The notes under the pieces were generated by a model that worked only from the letters and a program-made list of their open reading frames with translations, had not been told where the DNA came from and did no database searches. Both the position numbers and the translations under genes were made by a program. This document shows positions 1 through 9,433 of a DNA stretch of 64,000 nt, piece by piece. Position 1 is the first letter of the stretch, and the number at the start of each line of letters is the position of its first letter. Source of the DNA: Mycolicibacterium helvum (GTDB taxonomy: Bacteria > Actinomycetota > Actinomycetes > Mycobacteriales > Mycobacteriaceae); the NCBI RefSeq assembly GCF_010731895.1, contig NZ_AP022596.1, positions 310,001 to 374,000 on the forward strand, read 5' to 3'.

Positions 1-600
1 CCACGTCGTTTCCTTCACCCCTTAGCGTTAACTAAGCTATCCAATATGGCCATACTGTTTCGCGTAGGTGCAATCACTCCGCTGGCGCTTGCTGCCGCAT
101 TTTTTCACGGCGCGGCGAATGCAGGCGTCGACGTAAACGGGACCTACTAGGACACGACGTCGGGCGTCTTTCGGGCGCCGATTATCACAACCTCGGTTAC
201 CGGCACCGCAGCGGGCTCGGTGACTGCGCGCTCACCAGTAGTCATTTCCGTTGCATCGGCTCAATTTACGGTCTGGTATTCGACATCCGGTTTCCGACCA
301 CAAATATCAGCAACATGAAGATGCTCATCCAGATCCGGCGAATTCGATATATGTGTGCGCTAGCACATCCGGCAACACCGTCTCCGGCCCGACGGCTTTA
401 GGAGGTGATATGTCGCGCAGACCATACCCGGCCCAATTCCCGGTGGCTCGTCCTGCACGGCGTCTGCGGTCACCGTGAACGCGTCGGTCACCGCCGCCGG
501 CTCGGTTGCCAGCCAGTATGCCGCCACTAGTTATATAACCTCGGCATGAGCTTCGACCACTATCATTGCGGGAATGCACCCGTGACAACGAACCGCTACC
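1..600 (+). pseudogene. decayed copy of the small secreted-protein gene found intact at 4271-4879
   Basis: The stretch can be aligned by eye along its length with 4240-4879. The signal-peptide coding part (about 46-125, reading like ..ITPLALAAA..), the segment with 'aacatgaagatgctcatcc' (about 312) and the tail around 'ggcatgagcttcgacca' (about 543) have clear counterparts there. The copy contains an in-frame TAG at about 148, several length differences that break the frame and no usable start, so it is not translated as one protein. The window begins inside or just upstream of it. It forms the first part of a repeated block (secreted gene, MarR gene, DsbA-like gene) that recurs at 4080-5935. 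The family itself is unknown. Confidence 0.8.
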
Positions 601-1330
601 CGGGTCCTCGCCAGCGCGACCGCTGCCCAACTCTGCAAGTCGGACAGACCGGCGGATAGCGGACGACAAACAGCTGACTGTACGCATGGTCGGCGCTGAC
701 CGAGTTGGGGTCGGATTCAGCGGGTGATGTGGACGACCGTAGCGGTGAATGGCTCTCGACGTGGCAGCCCAGTCGGGCGTCGTTGCTATTTCCCAGTCGC
801 AGTCGAATGGCGGCCATCCTCTCCCCAGTTCTTTATCGGAGCTTTTGAATTCGTCCGTCAATGGTCCTGTACCGCGCCATCGGCGACTCTCGGGAGATAG
901 CGTTTACCATCTGAATTTGCCAAACATATTTCCATAAATTCGGGAGAATGGAAGGACAACTGATGCCGTTAATAACGCGCGATTCACACTCGCGTTTTCG
1001 GACAAGGACTCCAACTCTGCGGGGTTATGAAACACCAATCAGCCGGGTTGCATACAGGACTGCGCTCCCCGATGAGACGATCGCGCGCACCGGTCTTGGT
1101 TGCCGAATACCGACACACGCTGGCACAATTCGGCCCAAACCCCACGTTGCCCGCAGGCCCGACCGCACCAGTGTTGGTGTGGCGCTGCGGCTGAATCCGT
1201 CAGCGGCGCATGTTGCCAGCCAAGTTCGCTGTCGCCCCTTCGAGTACACGTGTCGATAAACGCCACGAAGGCCACTCGATCATGCGTATGATGAAGCTCC
1301 ACCACAAAGAAAAGCCAACGGTCAGCAGAA
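601..1330. other. 730-base stretch without a supportable gene
   Basis: Short open frames exist on both strands but none has a ribosome binding site, a recognisable motif or the codon pattern of the neighbouring genes. Given the decayed genes on either side, this is best read as degenerating sequence. The last 40 bases (from about 1329) are nearly identical to 5140-5180 and lead into the MarR gene. Confidence 0.5.
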
Positions 1331-1367
1331 CCGGGTCAAGCCCAGGCTGGGGAGGTCTTTTCATCGG

Positions 1368-1853
1368 ATGCCAACCGAACTCGCTCGGATCTCGGTAATG
1401 CTCAAGAGAACAATGGAAGCGCTTCATGCGTCCTCCGACGACGTAGCCCGCGAACTGGTGCGAGTGCTCGGCGTCAACCAAACAGACCGACGCGCCCTGG
1501 AACTCATCCTCTGCGCCGGCGAGAAGGTCATGACACCAGGACTTCTCGCCGACCAGCTCGGCCTCACCGCCGCCGGCACCACGATCGCCCTCGACCGCCT
1601 CGAAAAACTCGGCTACGTCACCCGATCCCAACACCCCACCGATCACCGCCGAGTAATCGTGGTAGCCACCGAGCTCGCTGCCCACCGCGTCTCCGAACTC
1701 CTCTCCCCCCTATTGAGCCACGGCGGCAAGGTGCTGTTCAGCCACTACAACCCAGCCGAACTCGCCCTCATCATCGACTTCCTCACCCGCACCGACGAAC
1801 TACAACAAGCACACGTGAACCGAATGCGCGAACTCGATCCCTACCCCCACTAG
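1368..1853 (+). CDS. MarR-family transcriptional regulator
   Basis: A 161-residue protein of the length usual for MarR dimeric repressors. A winged helix-turn-helix is readable around residues 45-105: 'TPGLLADQLGLTAAGTTIAL' is the helix-turn-helix, followed by 'DRLEKLGYV' and the wing 'HPTDHRRV', which is the typical D-x-R-R wing motif. The start ATG follows GGGGAGG about 13 bases upstream, a slightly long spacing. The gene sits between decayed copies of a secreted-protein gene and of a DsbA-like gene. A second copy at 5181-5270 has lost nearly all of its coding sequence, so this is the only functional one in the window. Its targets are unknown; the nearby secreted-protein genes are candidates by position only. 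Confidence 0.85.
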   Translation: MPTELARISVMLKRTMEALHASSDDVARELVRVLGVNQTDRRALELILCAGEKVMTPGLLADQLGLTAAGTTIALDRLEKLGYVTRSQHPTDHRRVIVVATELAAHRVSELLSPLLSHGGKVLFSHYNPAELALIIDFLTRTDELQQAHVNRMRELDPYPH

Positions 1854-1862
1854 GGTTCGCCC

Positions 1863-2145
1863 GCTCAGTCGAATTGCGGCGGCTCCATATGAGACCGCTT
1901 CAACTCCCAAAGTGCGGATTGGCCGCAAACGTCACCGAGACGTCCCACAGCTTGCCGGCTTCATCACCGCGCGGACTGCGCGGACTGTGCGGCGACACCG
2001 AACCACGGAAACGCGACCCCGTTTGAGGTGAATCGTCGGCGTGATGACGCTTGCGCAGAGCGTCGTCATACGACGGATCCGTCGCAGCCTCGGCCAATCC
2101 GGCGGGAAGACCGACTCCGTCCAGCGACTATGCGACGGCCGATCC
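1863..2145 (-). pseudogene. 3' remnant of a second DsbA-like (CPWC protein) gene
   Basis: Aligns with the 3' portion of the intact gene at 5282-5890: both begin just after the MarR stop with 'cgcccgctcagtcgaattgc' and share the segments coding for the C-terminal tail and for '[10 protein letters not shown]'. Small insertions and deletions disrupt the frame (for example a repeated 'gcgcggact' near 1970), and the similarity fades at about 2145, before the CPWC region. It is one of two broken copies of this gene; the other is at 3650-3870. Confidence 0.8.
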
Positions 2146-2515
2146 AGGCTCGAAAATGGTTGCCTTATCGCGTGATTGCGCTCACCTGGACCACGTCGGG
2201 TCTATCAAGCACCGGAATGTCCACCGCCGCCCGGTGGTTTGTTCCCTCCGACTTTGGGGATTGCGCTTTCGCCGCCGGAGCATATTCAGCATTCAACATC
2301 GTGGCGTCAATAGCTTTACGCAGTTAACTACCTAAAGTCGATAACTTTCTGCCGTTAACTTTCAACATGAAATAACGACACGGGGTTTGAGAGTTTCTCC
2401 TGACAAGACACCAACCCAGCTGAGAAGTTCTCAAAAACTCCGATGGAATCGGCCCCGACAGCGATCGGGGTGAAGTAATTTACGAGATCGGGTTACCGAT
2501 GATTGAGGGAGAGCA

Positions 2516-3646
2516 ATGCAAACGTTTGTACGGACCAGCATGACCGGCGGCGTGGCACTGATCGGAGCGAGCGCCATCGCGCTGTCACCGCTAGTGGTGA
2601 CACCGCAGCAGGTGCACCTGCCGGCGATCCCGGTCTCGAGCATCGCGGCCACGTTGACCGCGTCGACGACCTCGATGGTCGATCCCTTCACCGAGTGGGT
2701 GCAGGTCCTGACGACCACGTTCAACAACCTGGCGGCCATCGGCCAACAGATACAGGCCAGCCCTGCTCCCATCCTCAAGCAGATCATCGCCAACCAGATC
2801 GACTACGCCACCACCATCTCCACAACGCTCGGCAACGCCGGCGGCGCCTTTGTCGCGGCCGCGACGGCACTTCCGTCGGCTTTCCTTCAGGCAGCTCAAC
2901 AAATGGCCGCCGGCCAGATCAGCGCTGGCCTGTCCACGGCATACAGCGCCGCGCTCGCACTGGTGGTATCCCCCGGCTTCGCACTGATACAAAGTCCGAT
3001 AATCAACATCCCCGGCCAGGTTCTGCAGAACATCACCAACTTCGTCAACCTCGTCCCCGGTTTTGTTTCGATAGTGGGCCTTTCTGCGCTCAACACGGCT
3101 AGCGGCGTCGAGAGCGCGTTTGGGGATACCGCGCAAGCGGTGTACGACGCGGTGGGCGCCGGCGATTTCGGGGCGGCGGTGAACGCGATCGTCAACGCCC
3201 CTGCCGTGCTCACCAACGCCTTCCTCAACGGGTATGCACCGACGGCGTCATGGGGGATTCTGACTCCGGTCACCACCGGAACTGGCTTGGTCCCCGTACT
3301 GGTCGCCTTTCGCGACCTCTTCGCCCAAGCGCTGGGCGCACCGGTGTCATCCACGGCGGCGGCGGTCACGTCCTCCCGCGCGGCCGCAGCCCCACCGACA
3401 CCGGCCGCCACGGTGACACTGGACACCACCCCCGCCACCGCCACCGCCAGCCCACGAACCACGACGAGCACGCGCGGCACGGCGAGCACAAAAGCCACAC
3501 CCGCGGCAGCCGACAACACCAGCGCGGGCAGCGAAAACAACACACAGCCCGCCGAGACTCATAACACCCACGGCGCTGCCGCTGGCGGTTCCACAAGCAC
3601 CGGCTCCTCAGCACGAAAAGCGGGACACGCCAACCGCACACACTAG
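2516..3646 (+). CDS. GjpA-like secreted or outer-membrane mycobacterial protein
   Basis: A 376-residue protein with an N-terminal segment of the type seen in mycobacterial GjpA/PGRS-associated proteins: 'TGGVALIGASAIALSPL' at about residues 9-25 acts as a signal or anchor, followed by a long low-charge Ala/Ile/Val/Asn-rich domain to about residue 285. The last 90 residues are rich in Ala, Thr, Ser, Pro and Asn with little hydrophobicity, typical of a disordered surface tail. The start ATG has GGGAGAG 5-8 bases upstream. The family name comes from resemblance to proteins annotated as outer membrane porin GjpA; porin activity is not shown by the sequence. It stands alone between duplicated gene remnants. 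Confidence 0.7.
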   Translation: MQTFVRTSMTGGVALIGASAIALSPLVVTPQQVHLPAIPVSSIAATLTASTTSMVDPFTEWVQVLTTTFNNLAAIGQQIQASPAPILKQIIANQIDYATTISTTLGNAGGAFVAAATALPSAFLQAAQQMAAGQISAGLSTAYSAALALVVSPGFALIQSPIINIPGQVLQNITNFVNLVPGFVSIVGLSALNTASGVESAFGDTAQAVYDAVGAGDFGAAVNAIVNAPAVLTNAFLNGYAPTASWGILTPVTTGTGLVPVLVAFRDLFAQALGAPVSSTAAAVTSSRAAAAPPTPAATVTLDTTPATATASPRTTTSTRGTASTKATPAAADNTSAGSENNTQPAETHNTHGAAAGGSTSTGSSARKAGHANRTH

Positions 3647-3649
3647 GAA

Positions 3650-3870
3650 CCCACCCCGTCAGCCGAACTACAGCGGCCCAGGACGAAACCTATCCACCGC
3701 GCGGAATACGGGACAACACCGGACCGAAAAGCGCAACCCCGCCGACATGAAGCATCGGCATACCGACATCCCCGCCGACCGCGTCCAAAACCCCGGCGAC
3801 GACCGCCGTCACCAAGGACGGCAGTAAGGCGGTACCGGACCATCTCGTTCATGCGGGCTCCATTCGCGAT
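3650..3870 (-). pseudogene. second broken remnant of the DsbA-like gene, with internal deletion
   Basis: The segment 3683-3800 matches 5383-5490 ('gcggaatacgggacaacacc' against 'gcggaatgcgcgacaacacc', then the HVNG-coding region). The end at 3850-3865, 'catgcgggctcc', matches the start codon and ribosome-binding region of the intact gene at 5888-5899. The middle, including the CPWC region, is missing. It therefore represents a third copy of the gene that has lost its core. Confidence 0.7.
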
Positions 3871-4094
3871 GTTCTGCGTCCGCGGCCAGGTCTCGGGCGT
3901 CGATGCGTTGGGCGGCGAGGACTGCGAGATCGGTAGCCTCGGCGTCGACAACGCAACGCCTTCGACGGCGAAGCCTGACACATCCGCCAGAGCGGACCTG
4001 CACCCCGACAGGTCCTCGACTTTTCGCCCAGTCCCCGGAGTGCACGTCCACGATAATTCCGTATTCAATATCTTTGCAGCAATAGCTTTCATTT

Positions 4095-4147
4095 GCGAAT
4101 TATTAATAGAAAATAATCACTCCCGCGAATTATTAATAGCGAATAAT
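4095..4147. repeat. AT-rich tandem repeat upstream of the secreted-protein gene
   Basis: Two 23-base copies (4095-4117 and 4125-4147) with two mismatches and a 30-base period. Each contains GAATTATTAATAG followed by AATAAT. In a genome near 65% GC this is a strikingly AT-rich island about 125 bases ahead of the start at 4271. It could be a promoter or operator region, or an Lsr2 binding site; the sequence does not decide. Confidence 0.6.
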
Positions 4148-4270
4148 GGACGCGACACTGCCATCGAAACGTGTTCAAAATGTGCCGGGAATTTCCGCGG
4201 AGGCGAGATACATTTTATCCGCGGCGCGGCACCCTGGCTACGTCGCTACCTTCACCCTTTGGAGAAGAAT

Positions 4271-4879
4271 ATGCGATCGAATACATCCACGCTGCTTCGC
4301 GCCGGCGCCATCACTCCGATGGCCCTTGCCGCCGCACTTTGTTTCGCTGGGACGGCAAATGCAGCCGTCTCCGTGAACTGGAGTTGCCAGGCCTCGGCGG
4401 GGACATCGAGCCAGACGGCGTCGGTTACCGCCACCGCGCCGAGCACGGTGACAGCGGGTTCTCCCGTGGCCATTACCATTGCACCGGGTTCATCGACGGT
4501 TCCGTCGTCGGTGGGCATCATTACGATCACCAACATCAACTCCATGAAGATGCTCATCCCGGTCCCGGCAAATTCGACATATGTCTCCTCCAGCGCATCC
4601 GGGGGTGGGTCTTACCCAGGGACGACGAGCTACAACTCGACAACCGGCAACGTCGAACTTGACATTCCCGGCCCAATTCCCGGTGGCACGACATACACCC
4701 CGCCCTCCGTCACGATCAACGTGACGGCCACCGCTCCCGGCTCGATTACCAGCAAGTATGCCGGCACCAGCTATTCCAACCCCGGCATGACCTTCAACAC
4801 CAAGATTCTAGGTGCCAACATCGCAACCTCCTGCTATCCGAATCCTTCTCCGACACTCACCACCACGACTGTCACCTAA
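4271..4879 (+). CDS. small secreted protein of unknown function
   Basis: A 202-residue protein. The ATG at 4271 is chosen because GGAGAAG lies just upstream and it begins a classical signal peptide: a basic n-region (MRSNTSTLLRAG), a hydrophobic core and 'GTANA' before a likely cleavage near residue 31. The mature part is rich in Thr, Ser, Gly, Pro and Val, has two cysteines (early 'SCQ' and late 'SCYPNP') that may form a disulfide, and looks like a beta-sandwich. It ends in a Thr-rich tail and is followed by a strong hairpin at 4918-4949. A decayed copy lies at 1-600. I do not recognise the family. Confidence 0.8.
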   Translation: MRSNTSTLLRAGAITPMALAAALCFAGTANAAVSVNWSCQASAGTSSQTASVTATAPSTVTAGSPVAITIAPGSSTVPSSVGIITITNINSMKMLIPVPANSTYVSSSASGGGSYPGTTSYNSTTGNVELDIPGPIPGGTTYTPPSVTINVTATAPGSITSKYAGTSYSNPGMTFNTKILGANIATSCYPNPSPTLTTTTVT

Positions 4880-4917
4880 CCTTGCGGGTCGAATAGACCA
4901 GGTGCTGATCGGTTAGG

Positions 4918-4949
4918 CGGTGTGGGGAGGCTGCGGCCTCCCCACACCG
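4918..4949 (+). terminator. strong hairpin after the secreted-protein gene
   Basis: A perfect 13-bp stem (CGGTGTGGGGAGG with its complement) and a 6-base loop CTGCGG, 39 bases after the stop codon. It is followed by TCTTGGTTTGG, a weak T-rich tract. This fits an intrinsic terminator of the mycobacterial type, where the U-tract is often poor. Confidence 0.8.
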
Positions 4950-5180
4950 TCTTGGTTTGGTAGCCGCCATCTCCTCACACTGACCTGACCGTTGACAGGA
5001 ACACCCAACCCCGCACCAACAAGCCCCGAGATCAAACCCCAAAACGCCGGCCACACAACGCAATTTGGATACAGTCAGCCTTGCGCCTCAATGGAAACTG
5101 ACTCGACCAGTCGGCACGGGCCGCTTGCCCTGGTATCGACGAACCGGGTCAAGCCCAGGCTGGGGAGGTCTTTTCATCGG

Positions 5181-5270
5181 ATGCCAACCGAACTCGCTTG
5201 GATCATCGACGACGAACTACAACAAGCACACGTGAATCGAATGCGCGAACTCGATCCCTACCTCCACTAG
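5181..5270 (+). pseudogene. MarR gene remnant with large internal in-frame deletion
   Basis: The 40 bases before the start and the first six codons match the intact MarR gene at 1368; the sequence then jumps to its last 20 or so codons ('DELQQAHVNRMRELDPY'). About 400 bases, the whole DNA-binding domain, are missing, leaving an in-frame 29-codon reading frame with no plausible function. The bases after its stop are again shared with 1854 onward. Confidence 0.85.
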
Positions 5271-5281
5271 GGTTCGCCCGC

Positions 5282-5890
5282 TCAGTCGAATTGCGGCGGC
5301 TCCGTACGAGACCGCTTCAACTCCCAAAAGTGCGGGTAGGCCGCAAACGTCACCGAAGCGTCCCACAACTTGCCGGCTTCCTCACCGCGCGGAATGCGCG
5401 ACAACACCGGACCGAAAAACGCGACCCCATTGACATGAATCGTCGGCGTGCCGACATCCTCGCCCACGGCGTCCATCCCGGCGTGATGACTCTTACGCAG
5501 AGCGTCGTCGTACGACGGATCCGTCGCAGCCTTGGCCAACTCGGCGGGAAGGCCGGCCTCGTCCAGCGACTGCGCGATGACCTCGTCGAGGTTCTTGTTG
5601 TCCTGGTTGTGGATGCGGGTGCCCATAGCGGTGTAGAGCGGTCCGAGCGCCTCGGCGCCGTGGGCCTGCTCGGCGGCGATGGCGACCCGCACCGGGCCCC
5701 ACGCCTTCTTCATCATCTCTTGGTACTGCTCGGGCAGGTCGCGACCTTCGTTGAGCACCGCCAGGCTCATCACGTGAAAGCTGACATCGATATCGCGGAC
5801 CTTCTCCACCTCGAGAATCCAGCGGGAAGTGACCCAACACCACGGACACAGCGGGTCGAACCAGAAATCGGCGCGTGACTTCTCGGACAT
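5282..5890 (-). CDS. DsbA-family thioredoxin-fold protein with CPWC motif (Rv2466c-like)
   Basis: A 202-residue protein using the ATG at 5890, which has GAGGAG 6-8 bases upstream; an in-frame start further out lacks one. '[11 protein letters not shown]' near residues 9-19 is the thioredoxin-like active site in a DsbA-type fold, and '[10 protein letters not shown]' contains the cis-proline expected late in the fold. The M. tuberculosis protein Rv2466c has this motif and is known as a mycothiol-dependent oxidoreductase that activates some prodrugs; the same cytosolic redox role is inferred here. No signal peptide is present. It is divergent from pepN, as in M. tuberculosis. Two broken copies lie at 1863-2145 and 3650-3870. 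Confidence 0.9.
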   Translation of the reverse strand: MSEKSRADFWFDPLCPWCWVTSRWILEVEKVRDIDVSFHVMSLAVLNEGRDLPEQYQEMMKKAWGPVRVAIAAEQAHGAEALGPLYTAMGTRIHNQDNKNLDEVIAQSLDEAGLPAELAKAATDPSYDDALRKSHHAGMDAVGEDVGTPTIHVNGVAFFGPVLSRIPRGEEAGKLWDASVTFAAYPHFWELKRSRTEPPQFD

Positions 5891-5975
5891 GCGGGCTCCT
5901 CCTCGCGGTTGACGCAGATCTTCATCACAACTCATGTCAATAGAACACTGTTCCCACTCCCGCTAGGTTGGACGC

Positions 5976-8546
5976 GTGGCACTTCCCAACCTCACCCGTG
6001 ACGAGGCCATCGAGCGCGCTGCTCTGGTCACCGTCGGCAATTACCGCATCGATCTGGACCTGACTTCCGGGGAAAAGACCTTCCGGTCCACCACGACCGT
6101 CGAGTTCGAGGCGGTGCCGGGCGCCGCCACCGTCATCGACCTGGCCGCCGACACCGTGCACAGCGCCGTGCTCAACGGCGTCGAGGTCGACGTGTCGGGG
6201 TACGACGAGTCCACCGGCATCCCGCTGGAAGGGCTGGCCCAGACCAACGTCCTCGTCGTCGAGGCCGACTGCCGCTACTCCAACACCGGCGAAGGCCTGC
6301 ACCGGTTCGTCGACCCGGTCGACAGCGAGGTCTACCTGTACTCGCAGTTCGAAACCGCCGACGCCAAGCGGATGTTCGCCTGCTTCGACCAGCCTGACCT
6401 CAAGGCGACCTTCGATGTGACGGTCACCGCGCCGTCGCACTGGCAGGTGATCTCCAACGGCGCGACCAGCACCGTCGAGGAAAACGGCAAGGTGAAGGCC
6501 CACACCTTCGCCACCACCCCGCGGATGAGCACCTATCTGGTCGCGCTGATCGCGGGTCCCTACGCGCGCTGGGATGACGTCTACGCCGACGAACATGGCG
6601 AGATCCCGCTGGGCCTGTTCTGCCGGTCCTCGCTCGCGGAGTACATGGACGCCGAGCGGCTGTTCACCGAGACCAAGCAGGGCTTCGGGTTCTATCACCG
6701 CAACTTCGGCGTGCCGTACGCGTTCGGCAAGTACGACCAGTTGTTCGTGCCCGAATTCAACGCCGGCGCAATGGAGAACGCCGGTGCGGTGACCTTCCTG
6801 GAGGACTACGTCTTCCGCTCCAAGGTCACCCGGTACAGCTATGAGCGCCGGGCTGAGACGGTGCTGCACGAGATGGCACACATGTGGTTCGGCGATCTGG
6901 TGACGATGACCTGGTGGGACGACCTGTGGCTCAACGAGTCGTTCGCGACGTTCGCCTCGGTGCTGTGCCAGGCCGAGGCCACCGAGTATGACCAGGCGTG
7001 GACGACGTTCGCCAACGTGGAGAAGTCCTGGGCCTACCGCCAGGACCAACTGCCCTCGACCCATCCGGTCGCCGCTGATATCCCCGACCTGCACGCCGTC
7101 GAGGTCAACTTCGACGGCATCACCTACGCCAAGGGCGCCAGCGTGCTCAAACAGCTCGTCGCCTACGTCGGGCTGGAGCACTTCCTGGCCGGGCTGCGCG
7201 ACTACTTCGCCGCGCATGCCTTCGACAACGCGACGTTCGACGATCTGCTGGGCGCGCTGGAGAAGGCCTCGGGCCGCGACCTGTCGGACTGGGGTCGGCA
7301 GTGGCTCAAGACCACCGGGCTGAACACGCTGCGCGCCGATTTCGACGTCGACGCCGACGGCCGCTTCACCCGGTTTGCGATCGCCCAGGGCGGTGCGGCA
7401 CCTGGCGCAGGCGAGACCCGCGTGCACCGGCTTGCGGTCGGCATCTACGACGACGATCCGACGACGGGCAAGCTGGTGCGGGTGCACCGCGAGGAGCTCG
7501 ATGTGTCGGGTCCTCTCACCGAAGTCCCTGCACTACAGGGAGTTTCGCGCGGCAAGTTGATCCTGGTCAACGACGACGACCTGACCTACTGCTCGCTGCG
7601 GCTCGACGAGCTGTCGCTGCGGACGGCACTGAGCCGCATCGCCGACATCGAGGAGCCGCTGCCCCGCACGCTGGTGTGGTCGGCGGCGTGGGAGATGACC
7701 CGCGACGCCGAGCTGAAGGCCCGCGACTTCGTGGCACTGGTGATGAGTGGCATTCAGGCCGAGTCCGAGGTCGGGGTGGCCCAGCGGCTGCTGCTGCAGG
7801 CGCAGACCGCGCTGAACTCCTACGCCGACCCGGCGTGGGCGTGCGCCAACGGCTGGCCGGCTTTCGCGGATCGGCTACTGGATCTGGCCCGTGAGTCGGC
7901 CCCGGGTTCGGATCACCAGCTGGCGTTCGTCAACGCGCTGTGCACGTCGGTGCTGCAGCTGCACCACATCGCGGTGCTGGCGACGCTGCTGGACAACGAG
8001 CCCGCCGAGGTGAACCTCGCTGGCCTGGTGATCGATACCGATCTGCGCTGGCGCATCGTCACCGCACTGGCTGCCGCCGGCGACATCGACGGCGACGGTA
8101 TCGCGAGCCCGTTCATCGATGCCGAGGCACAGCGCGATCCGACTGCGGCCGGTCGCCGCCATGCGGCTGCCGCCGCGGCGGCCCGTCCGCAGCTCGCGGT
8201 CAAGAACGCCGCGTGGCAGGAGGTGATCGAGGACGACACGCTGGCCAATATCACCGCACGGTCGATCATCGGCGGGTTCGCGCCGGCCGGGCAGAGCGCG
8301 CTGCTGCAGCCGTTCACCGCGCGCTATTTCGAGGCGATCCCGGGGGTGTGGGAGCGCCGCTCCAGCGAGGTGGCACAGACGGTCGTGATCGGGCTGTATC
8401 CGTCGTGGGACATCACTGAGGAGGCACTGGCGGCCGCGGACACATTCCTGGGCGGGGAGCTGCCGTCGGCGCTGCGCCGGCTGGTCCTCGAAGGCCGGGC
8501 AGGCACCGAACGCGCGTTGAAAGCGCGCGCCTTCGACGCGGGCTGA
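5976..8546 (+). CDS. pepN: aminopeptidase N (M1 zinc metallopeptidase)
   Basis: An 856-residue cytosolic M1-family enzyme that removes N-terminal residues from peptides. The exopeptidase motif GAMEN lies near residues 264-268. The zinc site HEMAHMWFGDL is near 297, followed about 18 residues later by the third ligand in 'LNES'. The C-terminal half is the helical ERAP1-like domain. The GTG start gives MALPNLTRDEA, matching the M. tuberculosis PepN (Rv2467) start as I recall it. All catalytic residues are present and the length is normal. It is divergent from the CPWC gene with an 85-base gap. Confidence 0.97.
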   Translation: MALPNLTRDEAIERAALVTVGNYRIDLDLTSGEKTFRSTTTVEFEAVPGAATVIDLAADTVHSAVLNGVEVDVSGYDESTGIPLEGLAQTNVLVVEADCRYSNTGEGLHRFVDPVDSEVYLYSQFETADAKRMFACFDQPDLKATFDVTVTAPSHWQVISNGATSTVEENGKVKAHTFATTPRMSTYLVALIAGPYARWDDVYADEHGEIPLGLFCRSSLAEYMDAERLFTETKQGFGFYHRNFGVPYAFGKYDQLFVPEFNAGAMENAGAVTFLEDYVFRSKVTRYSYERRAETVLHEMAHMWFGDLVTMTWWDDLWLNESFATFASVLCQAEATEYDQAWTTFANVEKSWAYRQDQLPSTHPVAADIPDLHAVEVNFDGITYAKGASVLKQLVAYVGLEHFLAGLRDYFAAHAFDNATFDDLLGALEKASGRDLSDWGRQWLKTTGLNTLRADFDVDADGRFTRFAIAQGGAAPGAGETRVHRLAVGIYDDDPTTGKLVRVHREELDVSGPLTEVPALQGVSRGKLILVNDDDLTYCSLRLDELSLRTALSRIADIEEPLPRTLVWSAAWEMTRDAELKARDFVALVMSGIQAESEVGVAQRLLLQAQTALNSYADPAWACANGWPAFADRLLDLARESAPGSDHQLAFVNALCTSVLQLHHIAVLATLLDNEPAEVNLAGLVIDTDLRWRIVTALAAAGDIDGDGIASPFIDAEAQRDPTAAGRRHAAAAAAARPQLAVKNAAWQEVIEDDTLANITARSIIGGFAPAGQSALLQPFTARYFEAIPGVWERRSSEVAQTVVIGLYPSWDITEEALAAADTFLGGELPSALRRLVLEGRAGTERALKARAFDAG

Positions 8547-8569
8547 CTTCGCGCTGCAAAAATCGGGCC

Positions 8570-8908
8570 ATGGCAGCCACCAACAGTCGGCGGGCCCGCG
8601 CAGCACGCAGGCGGACCAAGCGGGTCAAGGCCGTGGTCAACGACCTGACCGAGGCGCAGTGGTTGGCGATCAAAGCCGCCTGGAACGGCTGCGCCTACTG
8701 CGGCGCGACGGGTAAGCCGCTGCAGCGGGACTGCGTCATGGCGATATCGCGTGGCGGCAGGTACACGGTGGACAACGTGGTGCCCGCGTGCGGGGCGTGC
8801 AATGCGAGCAAGTGCAACGACGAGGTGACGGGGTGGCTGCGCCGCAAGCGGCTGGATGAGCGCGGCTTCCTCGAACGGTACGTCCAAATCCGCGCGGAAC
8901 TACGGTGA
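8570..8908 (+). CDS. small HNH nuclease-like protein
   Basis: A 112-residue protein with a basic, Arg-rich N-terminus. Its HNH-type zinc-finger core has 'CAYCGATG' (first Cys pair), a central region where the usual DH is replaced by 'QRDCVMAISRGGRYTVDNVVPAC', and 'CGACNASK' (second Cys pair). The DH catalytic histidine normally preceding 'V-P-x-S-x-G-G' is not obvious (here D-C), so nuclease activity is uncertain. It follows pepN by 23 bases and may be co-transcribed. No strong ribosome binding site is visible. Confidence 0.75.
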   Translation: MAATNSRRARAARRRTKRVKAVVNDLTEAQWLAIKAAWNGCAYCGATGKPLQRDCVMAISRGGRYTVDNVVPACGACNASKCNDEVTGWLRRKRLDERGFLERYVQIRAELR

Positions 8909-8955
8909 TTTCGGCGCGTTTTCGTTCGCTGCGCGAACGTTTCCGCGCCGAAATC
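8907..8955. terminator. bidirectional nested hairpin between convergent genes
   Basis: A perfect 12-bp outer stem (GATTTCGGCGCG, 8907-8918, with 8944-8955) encloses a second 7-bp stem (CGTTCGC with GCGAACG). T-rich bulges (TTTT and TTTC) lie between the two stems. It sits exactly between the HNH gene and the convergent DUF5130 gene, so it probably terminates both. Confidence 0.75.
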
Positions 8956-8956
8956 G

Positions 8957-9433
8957 CTACGGGCGAGAGATCGCCGCAGACATCACTCGCACGGCACTGA
9001 CCAGCCCGTCGATGAGGTTGCCCTCTTTGAAGGCCGACGCGGCCGCCGACACCCCGAGTGGAGCCGCCGACTCCGCGCCGCGGCCACGCACGTCCGCGCC
9101 GTAAACCACCTCGATCGCCCGCTGATCGGGCGACACGGCCAGCAGCACCGCATTGTTCGGGGTGGGAACGTCGGCGAGGATCTCGCGCGCGCGGTCCGCG
9201 GTATCGCTGCCCAGGTCGCCGATGTAGACGGCGAAGCGGGCCTTGGACTGCCGACTGCCGTACTTCAGCGCTTCGTCGAGCTCGACCAGCTGGCTGATCG
9301 GGAACGGGTAGTGCACCGACAGCTCGCCCGGCTCGGTGACACCCGAAATCCGTCCGCTGGTGGTCAGCGCATAGCCGTACGGCAGGTCGGCCGGATCAAC
9401 GGTCGCTACCGTCCCGTGCTCACCACTTGCCAC
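8957..9433 (-). CDS. DUF5130 / TPM-like domain protein (Rv2468c-like)
   Basis: A 158-residue protein. The GTG at 9433 is preferred because GGGAGG lies about 7 bases before it; an in-frame GTG at 9451 lacks this. The body ('[11 protein letters not shown]', '[36 protein letters not shown]', '[10 protein letters not shown]') has the pattern of the small alpha/beta TPM-phosphatase-like domain annotated DUF5130 in mycobacteria. It is the last gene of a minus-strand run with the small membrane protein and HNH gene upstream. The function is unknown. Confidence 0.8.
   Translation of the reverse strand: MASGEHGTVATVDPADLPYGYALTTSGRISGVTEPGELSVHYPFPISQLVELDEALKYGSRQSKARFAVYIGDLGSDTADRAREILADVPTPNNAVLLAVSPDQRAIEVVYGADVRGRGAESAAPLGVSAAASAFKEGNLIDGLVSAVRVMSAAISRP

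Noticed and set aside
601..1330. Several short open frames (60-160 codons) on both strands
   Set aside because: None has codon bias, ribosome binding site or motif; the area lies among decayed genes.
5937..7487. Long minus-strand open frame (516 codons) inside pepN
   Set aside because: It is exactly antisense to an intact M1 peptidase with all motifs. Its composition is the repetitive Gly/Val/Arg/His typical of antisense frames in GC-rich genes, and there is no ribosome binding site.
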